64,000 nt of DNA from Ideonella oryzae (GTDB taxonomy: Bacteria > Pseudomonadota > Gammaproteobacteria > Burkholderiales > Burkholderiaceae_C), in assembly GCF_024055665.1 (NCBI RefSeq), contig NZ_JAMXMC010000007.1, forward strand, positions 279,017 to 343,016, in the 5' to 3' direction. Below are positions 8,104 through 17,475 of this stretch, piece after piece. Made by a program: the position numbers and the translations under genes. Position 1 is the stretch's first letter; each line of letters opens with the position of its first letter. The notes beneath the pieces are model-generated. The model saw nothing but the letters and a program-made list of their open reading frames with translations, did no database searches and had not been told where the DNA came from.

Positions 8104-9147
8104 TCAGGCGTCGCCGCGCTGCCGGTACGCCCGGGGCGACACGCCCTCCCAGCGCTTGAAGGCCTGGGAGAAGCTGGAGAGGTCGGCAAAGCCCAGGCGC
8201 TCGGCCACCTCGCCCAGGCTCAGCCGGCCATCGGCCAACAGGGCCAGGGCCTGGCTGCGGCGGGCTTCGGCCTGCAGGGCGCGCAAGGAGGTGCCTTCGG
8301 CCTGCAGGCGGCGCTTGAGGGTGCGCTCGCTCAGGTGCAGGGCCCGGGCCAGCAGGCCCAGTTCGCTCTGCGCCGGCGCGGCCCCGCGGGCGGCCAGCTG
8401 CTGGCGCACCTGCTGGGCCGTGGCCAGGCGGGCGCGGCGCTGTTCCAGCATCTGGGCACAGAGCTGCTCGCACTGCGCCAGCGTCAGCGCGTTGGCCTGG
8501 GGCAGGGGACGCGCCAGCAGGCGGCGGTCGAAGGCCAGGCTGGTGTCGGGCGCGCCCCATTGCGGCACCGCGCCGGCCACCGGCCGGTCCAGCACCGGGG
8601 CGGGGCGGCCGCGGGTGGCCGGGCGCGGGGCCTGCAGGCGCAGCCAGGCCAGATCCACATTGGCGCCGGCCACCTCCTGCAGCAGCACCGCCGCCCCCAC
8701 CAGGTCGCGCTCGACCACAAAGCGCTGCAGGCCGGCCGAGGCCAGGTCCGGTGCGCCGAAGCTCAGCACGCCCAGCGGACCCTCCTCGCGGTAGCGGATG
8801 GCGGTGAAGGCATGGCTGAGCGGCAGGAAGCGCAGCGCCAGCGCCAGCGCGTCGCCGGCCGTGGCGCTGGTGATCAGGGCGTAGCCCCACAGCCCGTAGT
8901 GCGAGAAGTGATAGCGGGCCCCCACCTCCAGCCCCAGGCCGGGCGGATGCCCGAGGGCCTTCAGCAGCTGGGTGGCCACGCTCAGCTCCTGGCCGCCCGA
9001 CAGCAGGGTGTTGGGGTCGCCCAGCTGGGCCTCGGTGAGCCGGGTGCCGGCCAGCAGGTCGACCGGCGCCAGGCCGTGCTCGCGGCCCACCTGCAGCAGC
9101 AGGGCCACGCTGACGGGGCTGCGGTGGAAATCCCAGAAGTTGTTCAT
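8104..9147 (-). CDS. AraC-family transcriptional regulator (arabinose-binding-like N-terminal domain, VirS/OruR type)
   Basis: The 347-residue protein has the N-terminal ligand-binding domain of the OruR/VirS group and a C-terminal double helix-turn-helix (about 255-345), including the typical VAERLGFADLSSFSQAFKRWEGVSPRAYR signature near the end. It is divergent from the aldehyde dehydrogenase-BVMO/esterase-SDR operon, so it is the likely local activator. VirS occupies the same place beside the mycobacterial mymA operon. Confidence 0.85.
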   Translation of the reverse strand: MNNFWDFHRSPVSVALLLQVGREHGLAPVDLLAGTRLTEAQLGDPNTLLSGGQELSVATQLLKALGHPPGLGLEVGARYHFSHYGLWGYALITSATAGDALALALRFLPLSHAFTAIRYREEGPLGVLSFGAPDLASAGLQRFVVERDLVGAAVLLQEVAGANVDLAWLRLQAPRPATRGRPAPVLDRPVAGAVPQWGAPDTSLAFDRRLLARPLPQANALTLAQCEQLCAQMLEQRRARLATAQQVRQQLAARGAAPAQSELGLLARALHLSERTLKRRLQAEGTSLRALQAEARRSQALALLADGRLSLGEVAERLGFADLSSFSQAFKRWEGVSPRAYRQRGDA

Positions 9148-9263
9148 CGCGCGGGCCTCCTCACTTTCCCTGAGAGGCCATCAATTGGCCTGAATCATAA
9201 AGTGATCGGCCTCTTGGGCCCTGGGTGAAGACCCCTGTGGACCGCATCATCGCGGCCAGAAAA

Positions 9264-9279
9264 GCGAACGTGCGTTCGC
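9264..9279. promoter_or_regulatory. 16-bp inverted repeat upstream of the aldehyde dehydrogenase gene
   Basis: The sequence GCGAACGTGCGTTCGC has two 7-bp arms around a 2-bp centre, 25 nt upstream of the GTG start. It sits close to where an operator would be expected and resembles TetR-type operators more than AraC half-sites. No TetR gene is nearby. Function is inferred only. Confidence 0.35.
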
Positions 9280-9304
9280 CCGCCACACCGACCGGAGACC
9301 CGCC

Positions 9305-10726
9305 GTGCAACAGACCCCGCCCTCCCCCCTGGTGGACCGTTTCGAGGCCCAGCGCCAGGCCTTTGGCCGCCAGCCCTTTCCGACCCTGGCCGAGCGGCGC
9401 GACCGGCTGCAGCGCCTGGCCGCGCTGCTGGACCGCCACGAGGCGGCCCTGGTGCAGGCCATCAGCGCCGACTTCAGCGGCCGCAGCCCGCACGAGACCC
9501 GGCTGGCCGAGGCCTTCGTGGTGCGCGCCGGCCTGCGCCATGCGTTGCGCCATCTGAAGGGCTGGATGCGCGAGCGGCGCGTGCCCACCCAGCTGCACTT
9601 CCTGCCCGGGCGCAACCGGCTGCTGCCCCAGCCCCTGGGCGTGGTGGGCGTGGTGGCGCCCTGGAACTACCCGCTGCAGCTCTCGCTGGGCCCGGCGCTG
9701 GCGGCCCTGGCCGCGGGCAACCGCGTGCTGATCAAGCCTTCGGAGCTGACCCCGGCCTTCTCGGCCCTGCTGGAGCGCGCGGTGGCCGAGGCCTTCGCCC
9801 CCGACGAGATGAGCGTGGTGACCGGCGACGCCAGCGTGGGCCAGGCCTTCAGCCACCTGCCCTTCGACCACCTCTTCTTCACCGGCTCGACCCCGGTGGG
9901 CCGGCTGGTGGCCCAGGCCGCCGCAGCCAACCTGACGCCGGTGACGCTGGAGCTGGGCGGCAAGTCGCCGGCCATCGTCGACAGTTCCGCCGACCTGGAC
10001 GAGGCGGCCCAGCGCATCGCCTACGGCAAGCTGCTCAACGCCGGCCAGACCTGCGTGGCGCCCGACTACGTGCTGGTGCCCACCGGCCAGGGCGAGGCCC
10101 TGGCGCGGCGCATCGCCCGTGCGGCCGAGCGCATGTACCCGACGCTGCGCAACAACCCCGACTACACCGCCATCGTCAGCCCGCGCCACCACGCCCGGCT
10201 GCAGGACATGGTGGCCGAGGCCGCGGGCCTGGGCGCCACCATCGTGCAGGTCAACCCGGCCAACGAATCGCTGGCCCAGGGCACGCGCAAGATCGCGCCG
10301 ACCCTGGTGCTGAACCCCTCGCCGGCGGCCCGCCTGATGCGCGAGGAGATCTTCGGCCCGGTGCTGCCCATCCTGGAGGTGCCCTCGCTGGACGCGGCCA
10401 TCGCCCACGTCCAGCAGGGGGATCGGCCGCTGGCCCTGTACTGGTTCGGCCGCGACACGGCCCACCGCGACCGGGTGCTGCGCGAGACGATCTCCGGCGG
10501 CGTCACCGTCAACGACTGCCTGTGGCACCTGGGCCAGGAGCACCAGCCCTTCGGCGGTGTGGGCGCCAGCGGCATGGGGGCCTACCACGGCGAGTGGGGC
10601 TTCAACACCTTCAGCAAGTTGAAGCCGGTGTTCCACCAGTCGCGCTGGGCCGGCACCGCGCTGTTCCGCCCGCCCTACGGCGCCACCTTCGAGCGCCTGC
10701 TGGGCCTGCTGCAGCGCCTGGGTTGA
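9305..10726 (+). CDS. Coniferyl-aldehyde-dehydrogenase-like NAD(P)-dependent aldehyde dehydrogenase
   Basis: Translation appears to start at GTG 9305, with GGAG about 8 nt upstream. The 473-residue protein has the ALDH hallmarks: APWNYPLQL near residue 119, FTGSTPVGR near 198, the catalytic glutamate block LELGGKSP near 217 and the cysteine block NAGQTCVAPDY near 245. The short form and C-terminus place it in the CalB/class-3-like branch acting on aromatic or long-chain aldehydes. It is first in an operon, 8 nt before the BVMO-esterase gene, and could oxidise the aldehyde formed after ester hydrolysis and alcohol oxidation. Confidence 0.85.
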   Translation: MQQTPPSPLVDRFEAQRQAFGRQPFPTLAERRDRLQRLAALLDRHEAALVQAISADFSGRSPHETRLAEAFVVRAGLRHALRHLKGWMRERRVPTQLHFLPGRNRLLPQPLGVVGVVAPWNYPLQLSLGPALAALAAGNRVLIKPSELTPAFSALLERAVAEAFAPDEMSVVTGDASVGQAFSHLPFDHLFFTGSTPVGRLVAQAAAANLTPVTLELGGKSPAIVDSSADLDEAAQRIAYGKLLNAGQTCVAPDYVLVPTGQGEALARRIARAAERMYPTLRNNPDYTAIVSPRHHARLQDMVAEAAGLGATIVQVNPANESLAQGTRKIAPTLVLNPSPAARLMREEIFGPVLPILEVPSLDAAIAHVQQGDRPLALYWFGRDTAHRDRVLRETISGGVTVNDCLWHLGQEHQPFGGVGASGMGAYHGEWGFNTFSKLKPVFHQSRWAGTALFRPPYGATFERLLGLLQRLG

Positions 10727-10734
10727 GGCCCACG

Positions 10735-13239
10735 ATGGACCACACGAACCCCGAGATGCTGGACGCCCTGATCATCGGCAGCGGCTTTGCCGGGCTGGGC
10801 ATGGCCGTGGCGCTGCGCCAGGCCGGCGAGACCCGCTTCCTGATCCTGGAGAAGGGCGGCGACGTGGGCGGCGTCTGGCGCGACAACGCCTACCCCGGCG
10901 CCGCCTGCGACGTGCCCTCGCACCTCTACTCCTTCTCCTTCGAGCCCAAGCCCGACTGGACGCGCAGCTTCGCCACCCAGCCCGAGATCCTGGACTACCT
11001 GCGCCACTGCGCGGACAAATACGACCTGCGCCGCCACCTGCGCCTGCACACCGAGGTGCGCGAGGCCGCCTGGGACGAAGCCGGCCAGCACTGGACGGTG
11101 ACGCTGGCCAGTGGTGAGACGCTGCAGGCCCGCCAGCTGATCACCGCCGTGGGCCAGCTCAGCCGGCCGGCCCTGCCCGACATCCCCGGCCTGGCGGACT
11201 TCACCGGCCCGCGCTTCCACTCGGCGCAGTGGGACCATGGCGTGGCGCTGGAAGGCCAGCGCGTGGCGGTGATCGGCACCGGCGCCTCGGCCATCCAGTT
11301 CGTGCCGGCCATCGCGCCGCGGGTGGCCCAGCTCAGCGTGTTCCAGCGCTCGGCCGCCTATGTGCTGCCGCGGCCGGACCGGCCCTACAGCGCGGCCGAG
11401 CAGAGCGCGATGCGGCGCCAGCCCTGGCGCATGCGGCTGCGCCGCCTGGGCATCTACCTACACTACGAATCCCAGGCCCTGGCCTTCACCCGCTTCAAGG
11501 GCCTGATGCGCTGGGCCGTGGGCGTGCCCTTCCAGCGCCTGCTCAAGCGCCAGGTGCCGGACGCCGCGCTGCGCCAGCGCCTGACGCCCGACTACCCGAT
11601 CGGCTGCAAACGCATCCTGCTGTCCTCCACCTACCTGGCCACCATGGCCCGGCCCAACGTGGCGCTGGTGACCGAGGGCATCCGCCGCATCACGCCCACG
11701 GGGGTGGAGACGGTGGACGGGCGGCTGCACCCGGCCGACGTGCTGGTCTATGGCACCGGCTTCGCGGCCACCGAGTTCCTGGCGCCCATGCGCATCACCG
11801 GCCGCGACGGCCGCACGCTGGACGAGGCCTGGCGCGAGGGCGCCGCCGCCTACCTGGGCCTGACGGTGCCGGGCTTTCCCAACCTGTTCACGCTCTACGG
11901 GCCCAACACCAACCTCGGCCACAACTCCATCGTCTACATGCTGGAGAGCCAGATCGCCCATGTGATGCGCTGCCGGCGGGCGATGCAGCAGGCCGCCGCC
12001 ACTGCGCTGGAGGTGGACCCCGGCCGCTTCGGCCGCTTCAACCGCTGGGTGCAGCGCCGGCTGACGGCCACGGTGTGGAACGGCTGCCGCAGCTGGTACA
12101 TCGACGCCCGCGGCCACAACCCCACCAACTGGCCCGGCTTCACGCTGAGCTTCCGGGCCTGGACGCGCTGGTCCTCGCTGTCGGCCTACCGCCTGAGCCG
12201 GCCGCTGGCGGAAGCTCCGATGCTGCCCGGCGCCGTGGAGCTGCGCGAGCCCGCCAGCCGCACCGAGGCGCTGGTGGCCGCCGGCCTGCGCAGCCTGCTG
12301 CGCCACAGCTTTCGCCTGCTGGTGGGCCCGCCGCTGAACGCGCCGCTGCAGCGCGCGGTGGCGCGGGCACTGACGCTCACCATGTTCGCCGGCGGCGGCG
12401 TGCAGCGGCGTCAGGAACGCGTGGGCGCGGTGCCGGTGGAAGTCCTCAGCCCGCCCGGCCTCAGCGAGGCCGCCGACGGCGCCATCCTCTACCTGCACGG
12501 CGGCGCCTTCTGCCTGGGCGGCCCGGCCACCCACCGCAGCCTGAGCAGCCGCCTGGCCCCGGCCGCGCAGTGCCCCGTCTGGATGGTGGACTACCGGCTG
12601 GCGCCCGAGCACCCCTACCCCGCCGGGCTGGACGACGCGCTGGCGGTGTGGCGGGCGCTGCGGGCGCGCGGCCTGCCGGCCGGGCGCATCGTCATCGCGG
12701 GCGATTCGGCCGGCGGTGCGCTGGCCCTGGCGCTGGCCCTGCGGCTCAAGGCCCTGGGTGAGGCCCCGGCGGCCGGGCTGCTGCTGCTCTCGCCGGTGAC
12801 GGACCTGCGCCCCGAGGGCGGCCCCACCGACCCCGCGCAGCGCGACCCCATGCTGCGCCCGGGCTGGCTCACCCAGGCCCTGCGCTGGTACGCCGCGCCG
12901 GCCGACGCGCCGGAGCACCAGCCGCTGAGCCAGGACCTGGCCGGCCTGCCGCCGCTGTTCATCCAGGTGGGCGAGGAGGAGATCCTGCGTGGCCACGCGC
13001 TGGCCCTGGCCCGCCACGCCCGCGCCTGCGGCCTGCCGGTGCAGCTGGAGGTGCACGCCCGGCGCTGGCATGTGTTCCAGCTGCAGGCGGGCTACCTGGC
13101 CTCGGCCGCCGCCGCGGTGCAGGCCCTGGGCCAGGCCAGCCAGCGCTTCATGGCCCAGGCCGCCCCGGCCAGCGCCGCCACGATTCCCGACGAAAGCTCC
13201 GCCCCATGGCCCACGACACCCCAAGCCGCTGCGTCCTGA
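10735..13239 (+). CDS. Fusion of a Baeyer-Villiger flavin monooxygenase and an HSL-type alpha/beta hydrolase
   Basis: One continuous 834-residue frame starts at ATG 10735. Residues 1-490 form a class B flavoprotein monooxygenase: FAD motif GSGFAG (15-20), Baeyer-Villiger fingerprint F156-x-G-x3-H162-x3-W166-D, and NADPH motif GTGASA (181-186). Residues about 540-800 form a hormone-sensitive-lipase-type esterase: oxyanion-hole HGGA (588-591), nucleophile S658 in GDSAGG and catalytic His near 779; the acid residue appears to be a Glu in GEEEILR. The fusion could turn a ketone into an ester and then into alcohol plus acid. The mycobacterial homologues MymA and LipR are separate adjacent proteins. 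The 3' end overlaps the SDR gene by 34 nt. The substrate is unknown. Confidence 0.88.
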   Translation: MDHTNPEMLDALIIGSGFAGLGMAVALRQAGETRFLILEKGGDVGGVWRDNAYPGAACDVPSHLYSFSFEPKPDWTRSFATQPEILDYLRHCADKYDLRRHLRLHTEVREAAWDEAGQHWTVTLASGETLQARQLITAVGQLSRPALPDIPGLADFTGPRFHSAQWDHGVALEGQRVAVIGTGASAIQFVPAIAPRVAQLSVFQRSAAYVLPRPDRPYSAAEQSAMRRQPWRMRLRRLGIYLHYESQALAFTRFKGLMRWAVGVPFQRLLKRQVPDAALRQRLTPDYPIGCKRILLSSTYLATMARPNVALVTEGIRRITPTGVETVDGRLHPADVLVYGTGFAATEFLAPMRITGRDGRTLDEAWREGAAAYLGLTVPGFPNLFTLYGPNTNLGHNSIVYMLESQIAHVMRCRRAMQQAAATALEVDPGRFGRFNRWVQRRLTATVWNGCRSWYIDARGHNPTNWPGFTLSFRAWTRWSSLSAYRLSRPLAEAPMLPGAVELREPASRTEALVAAGLRSLLRHSFRLLVGPPLNAPLQRAVARALTLTMFAGGGVQRRQERVGAVPVEVLSPPGLSEAADGAILYLHGGAFCLGGPATHRSLSSRLAPAAQCPVWMVDYRLAPEHPYPAGLDDALAVWRALRARGLPAGRIVIAGDSAGGALALALALRLKALGEAPAAGLLLLSPVTDLRPEGGPTDPAQRDPMLRPGWLTQALRWYAAPADAPEHQPLSQDLAGLPPLFIQVGEEEILRGHALALARHARACGLPVQLEVHARRWHVFQLQAGYLASAAAAVQALGQASQRFMAQAAPASAATIPDESSAPWPTTPQAAAS

Positions 13240-13988
13240 TCACCGGCGCGGCCACCGGCATCGGCCGGGCCACCGCCCGCCGCTTCGCGCTGGAGGGCTG
13301 GCAGGTGGTGGCCGGCGACATCGACGCCACCGGCCTGGCCGACCTGGTGCGTGGCCTGGGCGAGGCGCGCTGCCTGGGCCTGGCCCTGGACGTGACCGAC
13401 CCGGCCCAGTGGACGGCGGTCCTGGCCACCGTGCGCCAGCGCTTCGGCCGGCTGGACCTGCTGGTCAACAACGCCGGCATCCTGATCTCCGGGCCCTTCG
13501 CCGAGTCGCCGCTGGAAAGGCACCACGCGGTGATCGATGTGAACGTGAAGGGCCTGCTCAACGGCTGCTGGCTGGCCCACCCGCTGCTGGCGGCCACGCC
13601 GGGCGCGCAGGTCATCAACCTGTGCTCCACCGCGGCCCTCTACGGTCAGGCCTCGCTGGCCACCTACTCGGCCAGCAAGTTCGCGGTGCGCGGGCTGACC
13701 GAGGCGCTGAACATCGAGTGGGAACCCGACGGCATCCGCGTGCAGGACCTGATGCCGCTGTTCGTGCAGACGGCCATGGTGCAGGACATGGACGCCCAGA
13801 GCATCCGCCGCCTGGGCGTGCGGCTGACGGCCGAGGACGTGGCCGAGCAGGTCTGGCGCACCGCCCGGGCCCGCGGCCACAGCCGGGTGCACTGGCCGGT
13901 GGGCGGCATGGCGCGCTGGCTGTTCCGGCTGTCGGGCGGCGGGCCGCAGTGGCTGGAACGCTGGATCGCCCGGCGCATCGCGGCCTGA
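13206..13988 (+). CDS. Short-chain dehydrogenase/reductase
   Basis: The 260-residue protein has the Rossmann motif TGAATGIGR (residues 14-22), the NNAG block and the catalytic YSASK. It lies in the same operon as the aldehyde dehydrogenase and the BVMO-esterase, starting inside the end of the latter. It corresponds in position to SadH in the mymA locus. A role in oxidising an alcohol substrate, or the alcohol released by the esterase, is inferred. Confidence 0.87.
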   Translation: MAHDTPSRCVLITGAATGIGRATARRFALEGWQVVAGDIDATGLADLVRGLGEARCLGLALDVTDPAQWTAVLATVRQRFGRLDLLVNNAGILISGPFAESPLERHHAVIDVNVKGLLNGCWLAHPLLAATPGAQVINLCSTAALYGQASLATYSASKFAVRGLTEALNIEWEPDGIRVQDLMPLFVQTAMVQDMDAQSIRRLGVRLTAEDVAEQVWRTARARGHSRVHWPVGGMARWLFRLSGGGPQWLERWIARRIAA

Positions 13989-14010
13989 GCCGCGACGCCG
14001 ACCCGGGTCT

Positions 14011-14811
14011 TCAGCCCAGCCAGGGCTGGAGCCAGCCCAGGCCGTCGGAGGTGGCGTGCGGCGCGCTGCCACGGGCCGGGCGGTACTCGCAGCCGATCCA
14101 GCCGTCCCAGCCCAGTTCGTCGATGAGGCGGAACAAGTAGGGGTGGTGGATCTCGCCGATATCGGGCTCGTGGCGCTCGGGCACGCCGGCGATCTGGAAG
14201 TGGCCGACGCGGCCGGTGGGCAGGTACTGGCGGATCTTCATCGCCAGGTCGCCCTCGACGATCTGGCAGTGGTAGAGGTCCATCTGCACCTTGACGTTGG
14301 GCGCGCCGATCTCGGCCACCAGGGCATGGGCCTGGTCCTGGCGGTTCAGGAAGAAGCCGGGCATGTCGCGCTCGTTGATCGGCTCGATCAGCACGTCCAC
14401 CCCGGCCTCGGCGGCCCGCGCGGCCGCCACCTTCAGGTTGGCCACGTAGGTGGCGCGCACGCTGTCACGGGTCTCGCCCGCGGGCACCAGGCCGGCCATC
14501 ACGTGGATGCGCGGGCAGGCCAGCACGCGGGCGTAGCCCAGCGCCTGCTCGAAGCCGGCGCGGAACTCGGCCTCGCGCCCGGGCCGGCAGGCCAGGCCAC
14601 GCTCACCGGCATCCCAGTCGCCCGGAGGCGCGTTGAACAGCACCTGCTGCAGGCCGTGAGCCTTCAGCAGGCCGGCCAGCTGCTCGGCCGGCCAGGCGTA
14701 GGGGAAGAGGTACTCGACCCCCTGGAAGCCATCGGCGGCGGCGGCGGCAAAGCGATCCAGGAAGTCCACGTCGTTGTAGAGCAGGGACAGGTTGGCGGCG
14801 AAACGGGGCAT
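14011..14811 (-). CDS. hyi: Hydroxypyruvate isomerase
   Basis: The start is set at ATG 14809-14811, giving 266 residues, close to the usual 258-260; an upstream ATG adds nine residues without similarity. The TIM-barrel xylose-isomerase-like sequence shows the family blocks [11 protein letters not shown] at the N-terminus, [14 protein letters not shown] near residue 140 and GCEYRPA near the C-terminus, with metal-binding Glu residues. The enzyme interconverts hydroxypyruvate and tartronate semialdehyde. It is last in an operon with a hydrolase and an amidase. No glyoxylate carboligase is present nearby. Confidence 0.85.
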   Translation of the reverse strand: MPRFAANLSLLYNDVDFLDRFAAAAADGFQGVEYLFPYAWPAEQLAGLLKAHGLQQVLFNAPPGDWDAGERGLACRPGREAEFRAGFEQALGYARVLACPRIHVMAGLVPAGETRDSVRATYVANLKVAAARAAEAGVDVLIEPINERDMPGFFLNRQDQAHALVAEIGAPNVKVQMDLYHCQIVEGDLAMKIRQYLPTGRVGHFQIAGVPERHEPDIGEIHHPYLFRLIDELGWDGWIGCEYRPARGSAPHATSDGLGWLQPWLG

Positions 14812-14849
14812 GGCGACAGCGTGCGGAAGGACCGCCAAGCGTAGCGGGT

Positions 14850-15842
14850 TCAGGCCAGGCGCGGCGCCTCACGCAGCAGGGTGGCCAGGGCGTCGGCGCA
14901 GAAGCGGGCGTCCATCAGGCTGGCGTGGCCGCTGGTGCCGGCACTGGGCGGCACCAGCAGATGGCGGGCGTGGGGGATGCGGGCGATGGCCGGGGCCATC
15001 AGGTCCAGGGCCGGCGGGTTGCGCTCGTCGTCGGCGCTGGTGATGGCCAGTACCCGGGCGCGGATGTGGGGCAGGCCGGGCGTGGGGTCGTAGTCGCGCG
15101 CGGCCTCCCACTGCCAGAGGTGGTCGTTGGCATCGCCCGTGAAGGGCGCGGCCAGGCGGCGGTGCAGCAGCGCGTCGGCCGCGGCCACGTCAGGCGCCTG
15201 GGCCCGCAGGGCCGGCTCGCCGCCATTGCTGGCCAGCGCGAAGAAGGTGGAGGCCCAGGCCAGCGCGGGCGGCTGGGTGGTGTAGCGCCCGCCCTGCCAG
15301 GCCGGGTCGCGGCGGATGCTCTCGCACAGCATGCGACGCAACAGCCAGTTGCGCCCGCCCATGGGCACGGGGGAGGCGGCCATGGGCACAGCGATGTCCA
15401 TCCAATCCGGGTGCTGGCCGGCCAGCAGCCAGGTGTGCATGCCGCCCATCGAGTAGCCGATGACCGCGCGCAGGTGCCGGATGCCGAGTGCCTCGGTCAG
15501 CAGGCGGTGCAGCACGGCCACCATGTCGCCATAGGTGTAGGCCGGGAAGGCCGGGCCCAGGCCGTCGCTGGGCTTGGCCGACCGGCCGCTGCCCAGCGCG
15601 TCGGGCAGGATCAAGTGGTGGCGCGCAGCGTCCAGCGGCTGGCCGGGGCCGAACATCCGCCCGGCCCAGGCCGGCGTGAGCCAGCTGGCCGCCGAGCCCT
15701 GGCTGCCGTGCAGCAACAGCACCGGCTCGCCGTCCGGCGCGCCCAGCGTGGTGCAGGCCAGCGCCAGCGCGGGCAGCAGCGTGCCGTCGTGCAGGCGCAC
15801 GTCGCGCAGGGTGTGCCGCTCGGTCCGTGGGGCCAGGGTCAT
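14850..15842 (-). CDS. Alpha/beta hydrolase (homoserine acetyltransferase-like fold)
   Basis: The 330-residue protein has the oxyanion strand [14 protein letters not shown] and the nucleophile elbow [10 protein letters not shown] near residue 140, with a C-terminal GHASL that would carry the catalytic His. The MetX/HAT-like insertion pattern is present, but the gene is not near methionine biosynthesis genes, so hydrolase is the safer name. It lies 13 nt after the amidase gene and 38 nt before hydroxypyruvate isomerase. Confidence 0.8.
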   Translation of the reverse strand: MTLAPRTERHTLRDVRLHDGTLLPALALACTTLGAPDGEPVLLLHGSQGSAASWLTPAWAGRMFGPGQPLDAARHHLILPDALGSGRSAKPSDGLGPAFPAYTYGDMVAVLHRLLTEALGIRHLRAVIGYSMGGMHTWLLAGQHPDWMDIAVPMAASPVPMGGRNWLLRRMLCESIRRDPAWQGGRYTTQPPALAWASTFFALASNGGEPALRAQAPDVAAADALLHRRLAAPFTGDANDHLWQWEAARDYDPTPGLPHIRARVLAITSADDERNPPALDLMAPAIARIPHARHLLVPPSAGTSGHASLMDARFCADALATLLREAPRLA

Positions 15843-15855
15843 CGCAGCTCCGGGC

Positions 15856-17346
15856 TCACAGCAGCGGGCGGCGCCCGGCCCAGGGCCGTGCCTGCTCCAA
15901 CTGGCCGGCCAGCTGCAGCAGCCGGTCCTCGCGGCCGAAGGGGGCGACGAACTGCACGCCCAGCGGCAAGCCCTCGGGCGTCCAGTACAGCGGCAGGCTG
16001 ATGGCCGGCACGCCGGTCAGGTTGGCCAGCTGGGTGAAGGGCACGGCCTGCAGGTTGTCGCGGGCGATCTGGTTGACCATGCCGTCGAGCCAGCCTCGGC
16101 GGGCCAGCGCGCCCAGCAGGCCGCTGCGGTTCAGGCCGTCCAGCAGGGTCTGTTGCCAGGCCGGCGGGTCGCCCTGGCCGTGGCGGATCGGCGGCTCGGC
16201 CAGCGTGGGGGTGAGCAGCAGGTCGTGGCGGGCGTGGAAGTCGGCCAGCGCGCGGCCGAAGCCGTTCCACTGCCAGAGCTCCTGGGTGAGCTGGCCGGCC
16301 GAGACGGCGCGGCCCAGGGTCTCCAGCACCCGGGTCAGGGGCTCGAAGTCGCCGTCGCGGGCACCGGCGGCGCGGGCCCGCGCCACCAGGGCCGGCACCT
16401 GGCCGAAGTACAGGTGCAGGTAGCTGCGGGCCAGCGCGTCGCCGTCGATGGCCGGTTCGGCCTCGACCAGCTCGTGGCCCAGCGAGGCGAGCAAGGCCAC
16501 CGCGTCGTGCACCGCGGCCACCGCCTCGGGGTGGACCGGCGTGCCGATGGGCGAGCGGGTGGTCCAGCCGATGCGCAGCCGGCCGGGCGGGCGCTGCCAG
16601 GCCTGGGCGTAGGGCTCGGCCGGCGGGGCGATGACGAAAGGGTCGCCCGGCTCGGGGCCCTGCAGCGCGTCCAGCGCGCGGGCGGTGTCGCGCACGCTGC
16701 GGCTGAGCACGCCTTCGGTGGAGGCGCCGTACCAAACCTCGCCAATGCCCGGGCCCACCGAGACCCGGCCGCGCGAGGGCCGCAGGCCCACCAGGCCGCA
16801 GCAGGCCGCCGGGATGCGGATGGAGCCGCCGCCGTCGTTGCCGGCGGCCATGGGCACGATGCCGGCGGCCACCGCCGCGGCCGCGCCGCCGCTGGAGCCT
16901 CCGGGCGTGCGGCCCAGGTCCCAGGGGTTGCAGGCCCGGCCGTGCAGCGCGGAGTCGCTGACCGCCTTGAGCGCCAGCTCGGGCAGGTTGGTCTTGCCGA
17001 AGACCACCAGACCCATGCGCAGGTAGCGCCGCACCACATAGGCATGCTCGGTCGGCACCAGGCGCAGCATGCCGCGGCAGCCGTAGCTGGTGGGCAGGCC
17101 GGCCCAGTCGTGCACGCCGTCCTTGAGCAGGAAGGGCACGCCACGGAAGGGTCCTTCGGGCAGGCCGTCGGCGATCAGGCCACGGGCCTCGCCTTCCATC
17201 AGCCGGCTCAAGGCATTGAGGCGGCCGTGCACCGCCTGCTGGCGGGCCAAGGCCAGGTCCAGCAGCTCGGCCGGGGCGAGCTCGCCGCGGGCCACGCGCT
17301 CGGCCAGCGCAGTCGCGTCGTGTTGCAGGTACTCGTCGACATTCAT
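15856..17346 (-). CDS. Amidase signature family protein
   Basis: The 496-residue protein has the amidase signature catalytic triad: Lys in VPFLLKDG (about residue 76), cis-Ser and nucleophile Ser in TPGGSSGGAAAAVAAG followed by AAGNDGGGSIRIPA. Length and order match the GatA-like/aryl amidase family. It is the first gene of a three-gene minus-strand operon with a hydrolase and hydroxypyruvate isomerase. A housekeeping GatA is unlikely because gatB and gatC are absent. Confidence 0.87.
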   Translation of the reverse strand: MNVDEYLQHDATALAERVARGELAPAELLDLALARQQAVHGRLNALSRLMEGEARGLIADGLPEGPFRGVPFLLKDGVHDWAGLPTSYGCRGMLRLVPTEHAYVVRRYLRMGLVVFGKTNLPELALKAVSDSALHGRACNPWDLGRTPGGSSGGAAAAVAAGIVPMAAGNDGGGSIRIPAACCGLVGLRPSRGRVSVGPGIGEVWYGASTEGVLSRSVRDTARALDALQGPEPGDPFVIAPPAEPYAQAWQRPPGRLRIGWTTRSPIGTPVHPEAVAAVHDAVALLASLGHELVEAEPAIDGDALARSYLHLYFGQVPALVARARAAGARDGDFEPLTRVLETLGRAVSAGQLTQELWQWNGFGRALADFHARHDLLLTPTLAEPPIRHGQGDPPAWQQTLLDGLNRSGLLGALARRGWLDGMVNQIARDNLQAVPFTQLANLTGVPAISLPLYWTPEGLPLGVQFVAPFGREDRLLQLAGQLEQARPWAGRRPLL

Positions 17347-17475
17347 CGGGCCAGGATAGCGGCGAACTTGAGCCGGACGCAGCGCGGCTTTCCCGGCTTA
17401 TTCCCGGGATTGCGACGGGCCCCGGCGCCTACGATTCCGTCCAGAACCTGTCCCAACCCTTGCTGTACCCCCGCC

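Noticed and set aside
13140..13239. Possibility that the BVMO-esterase fusion results from a frameshift joining two genes.
   Set aside because: The frame is continuous through the linker (about residues 490-560) with normal codon use, and no ribosome site plus start suits a separate esterase gene.
14011..14811. Hydroxypyruvate isomerase as part of photorespiratory glycolate salvage with the cbb operon.
   Set aside because: It is 10 kb away, in a different operon with amidase and hydrolase, and no glyoxylate carboligase or tartronate semialdehyde reductase is present.
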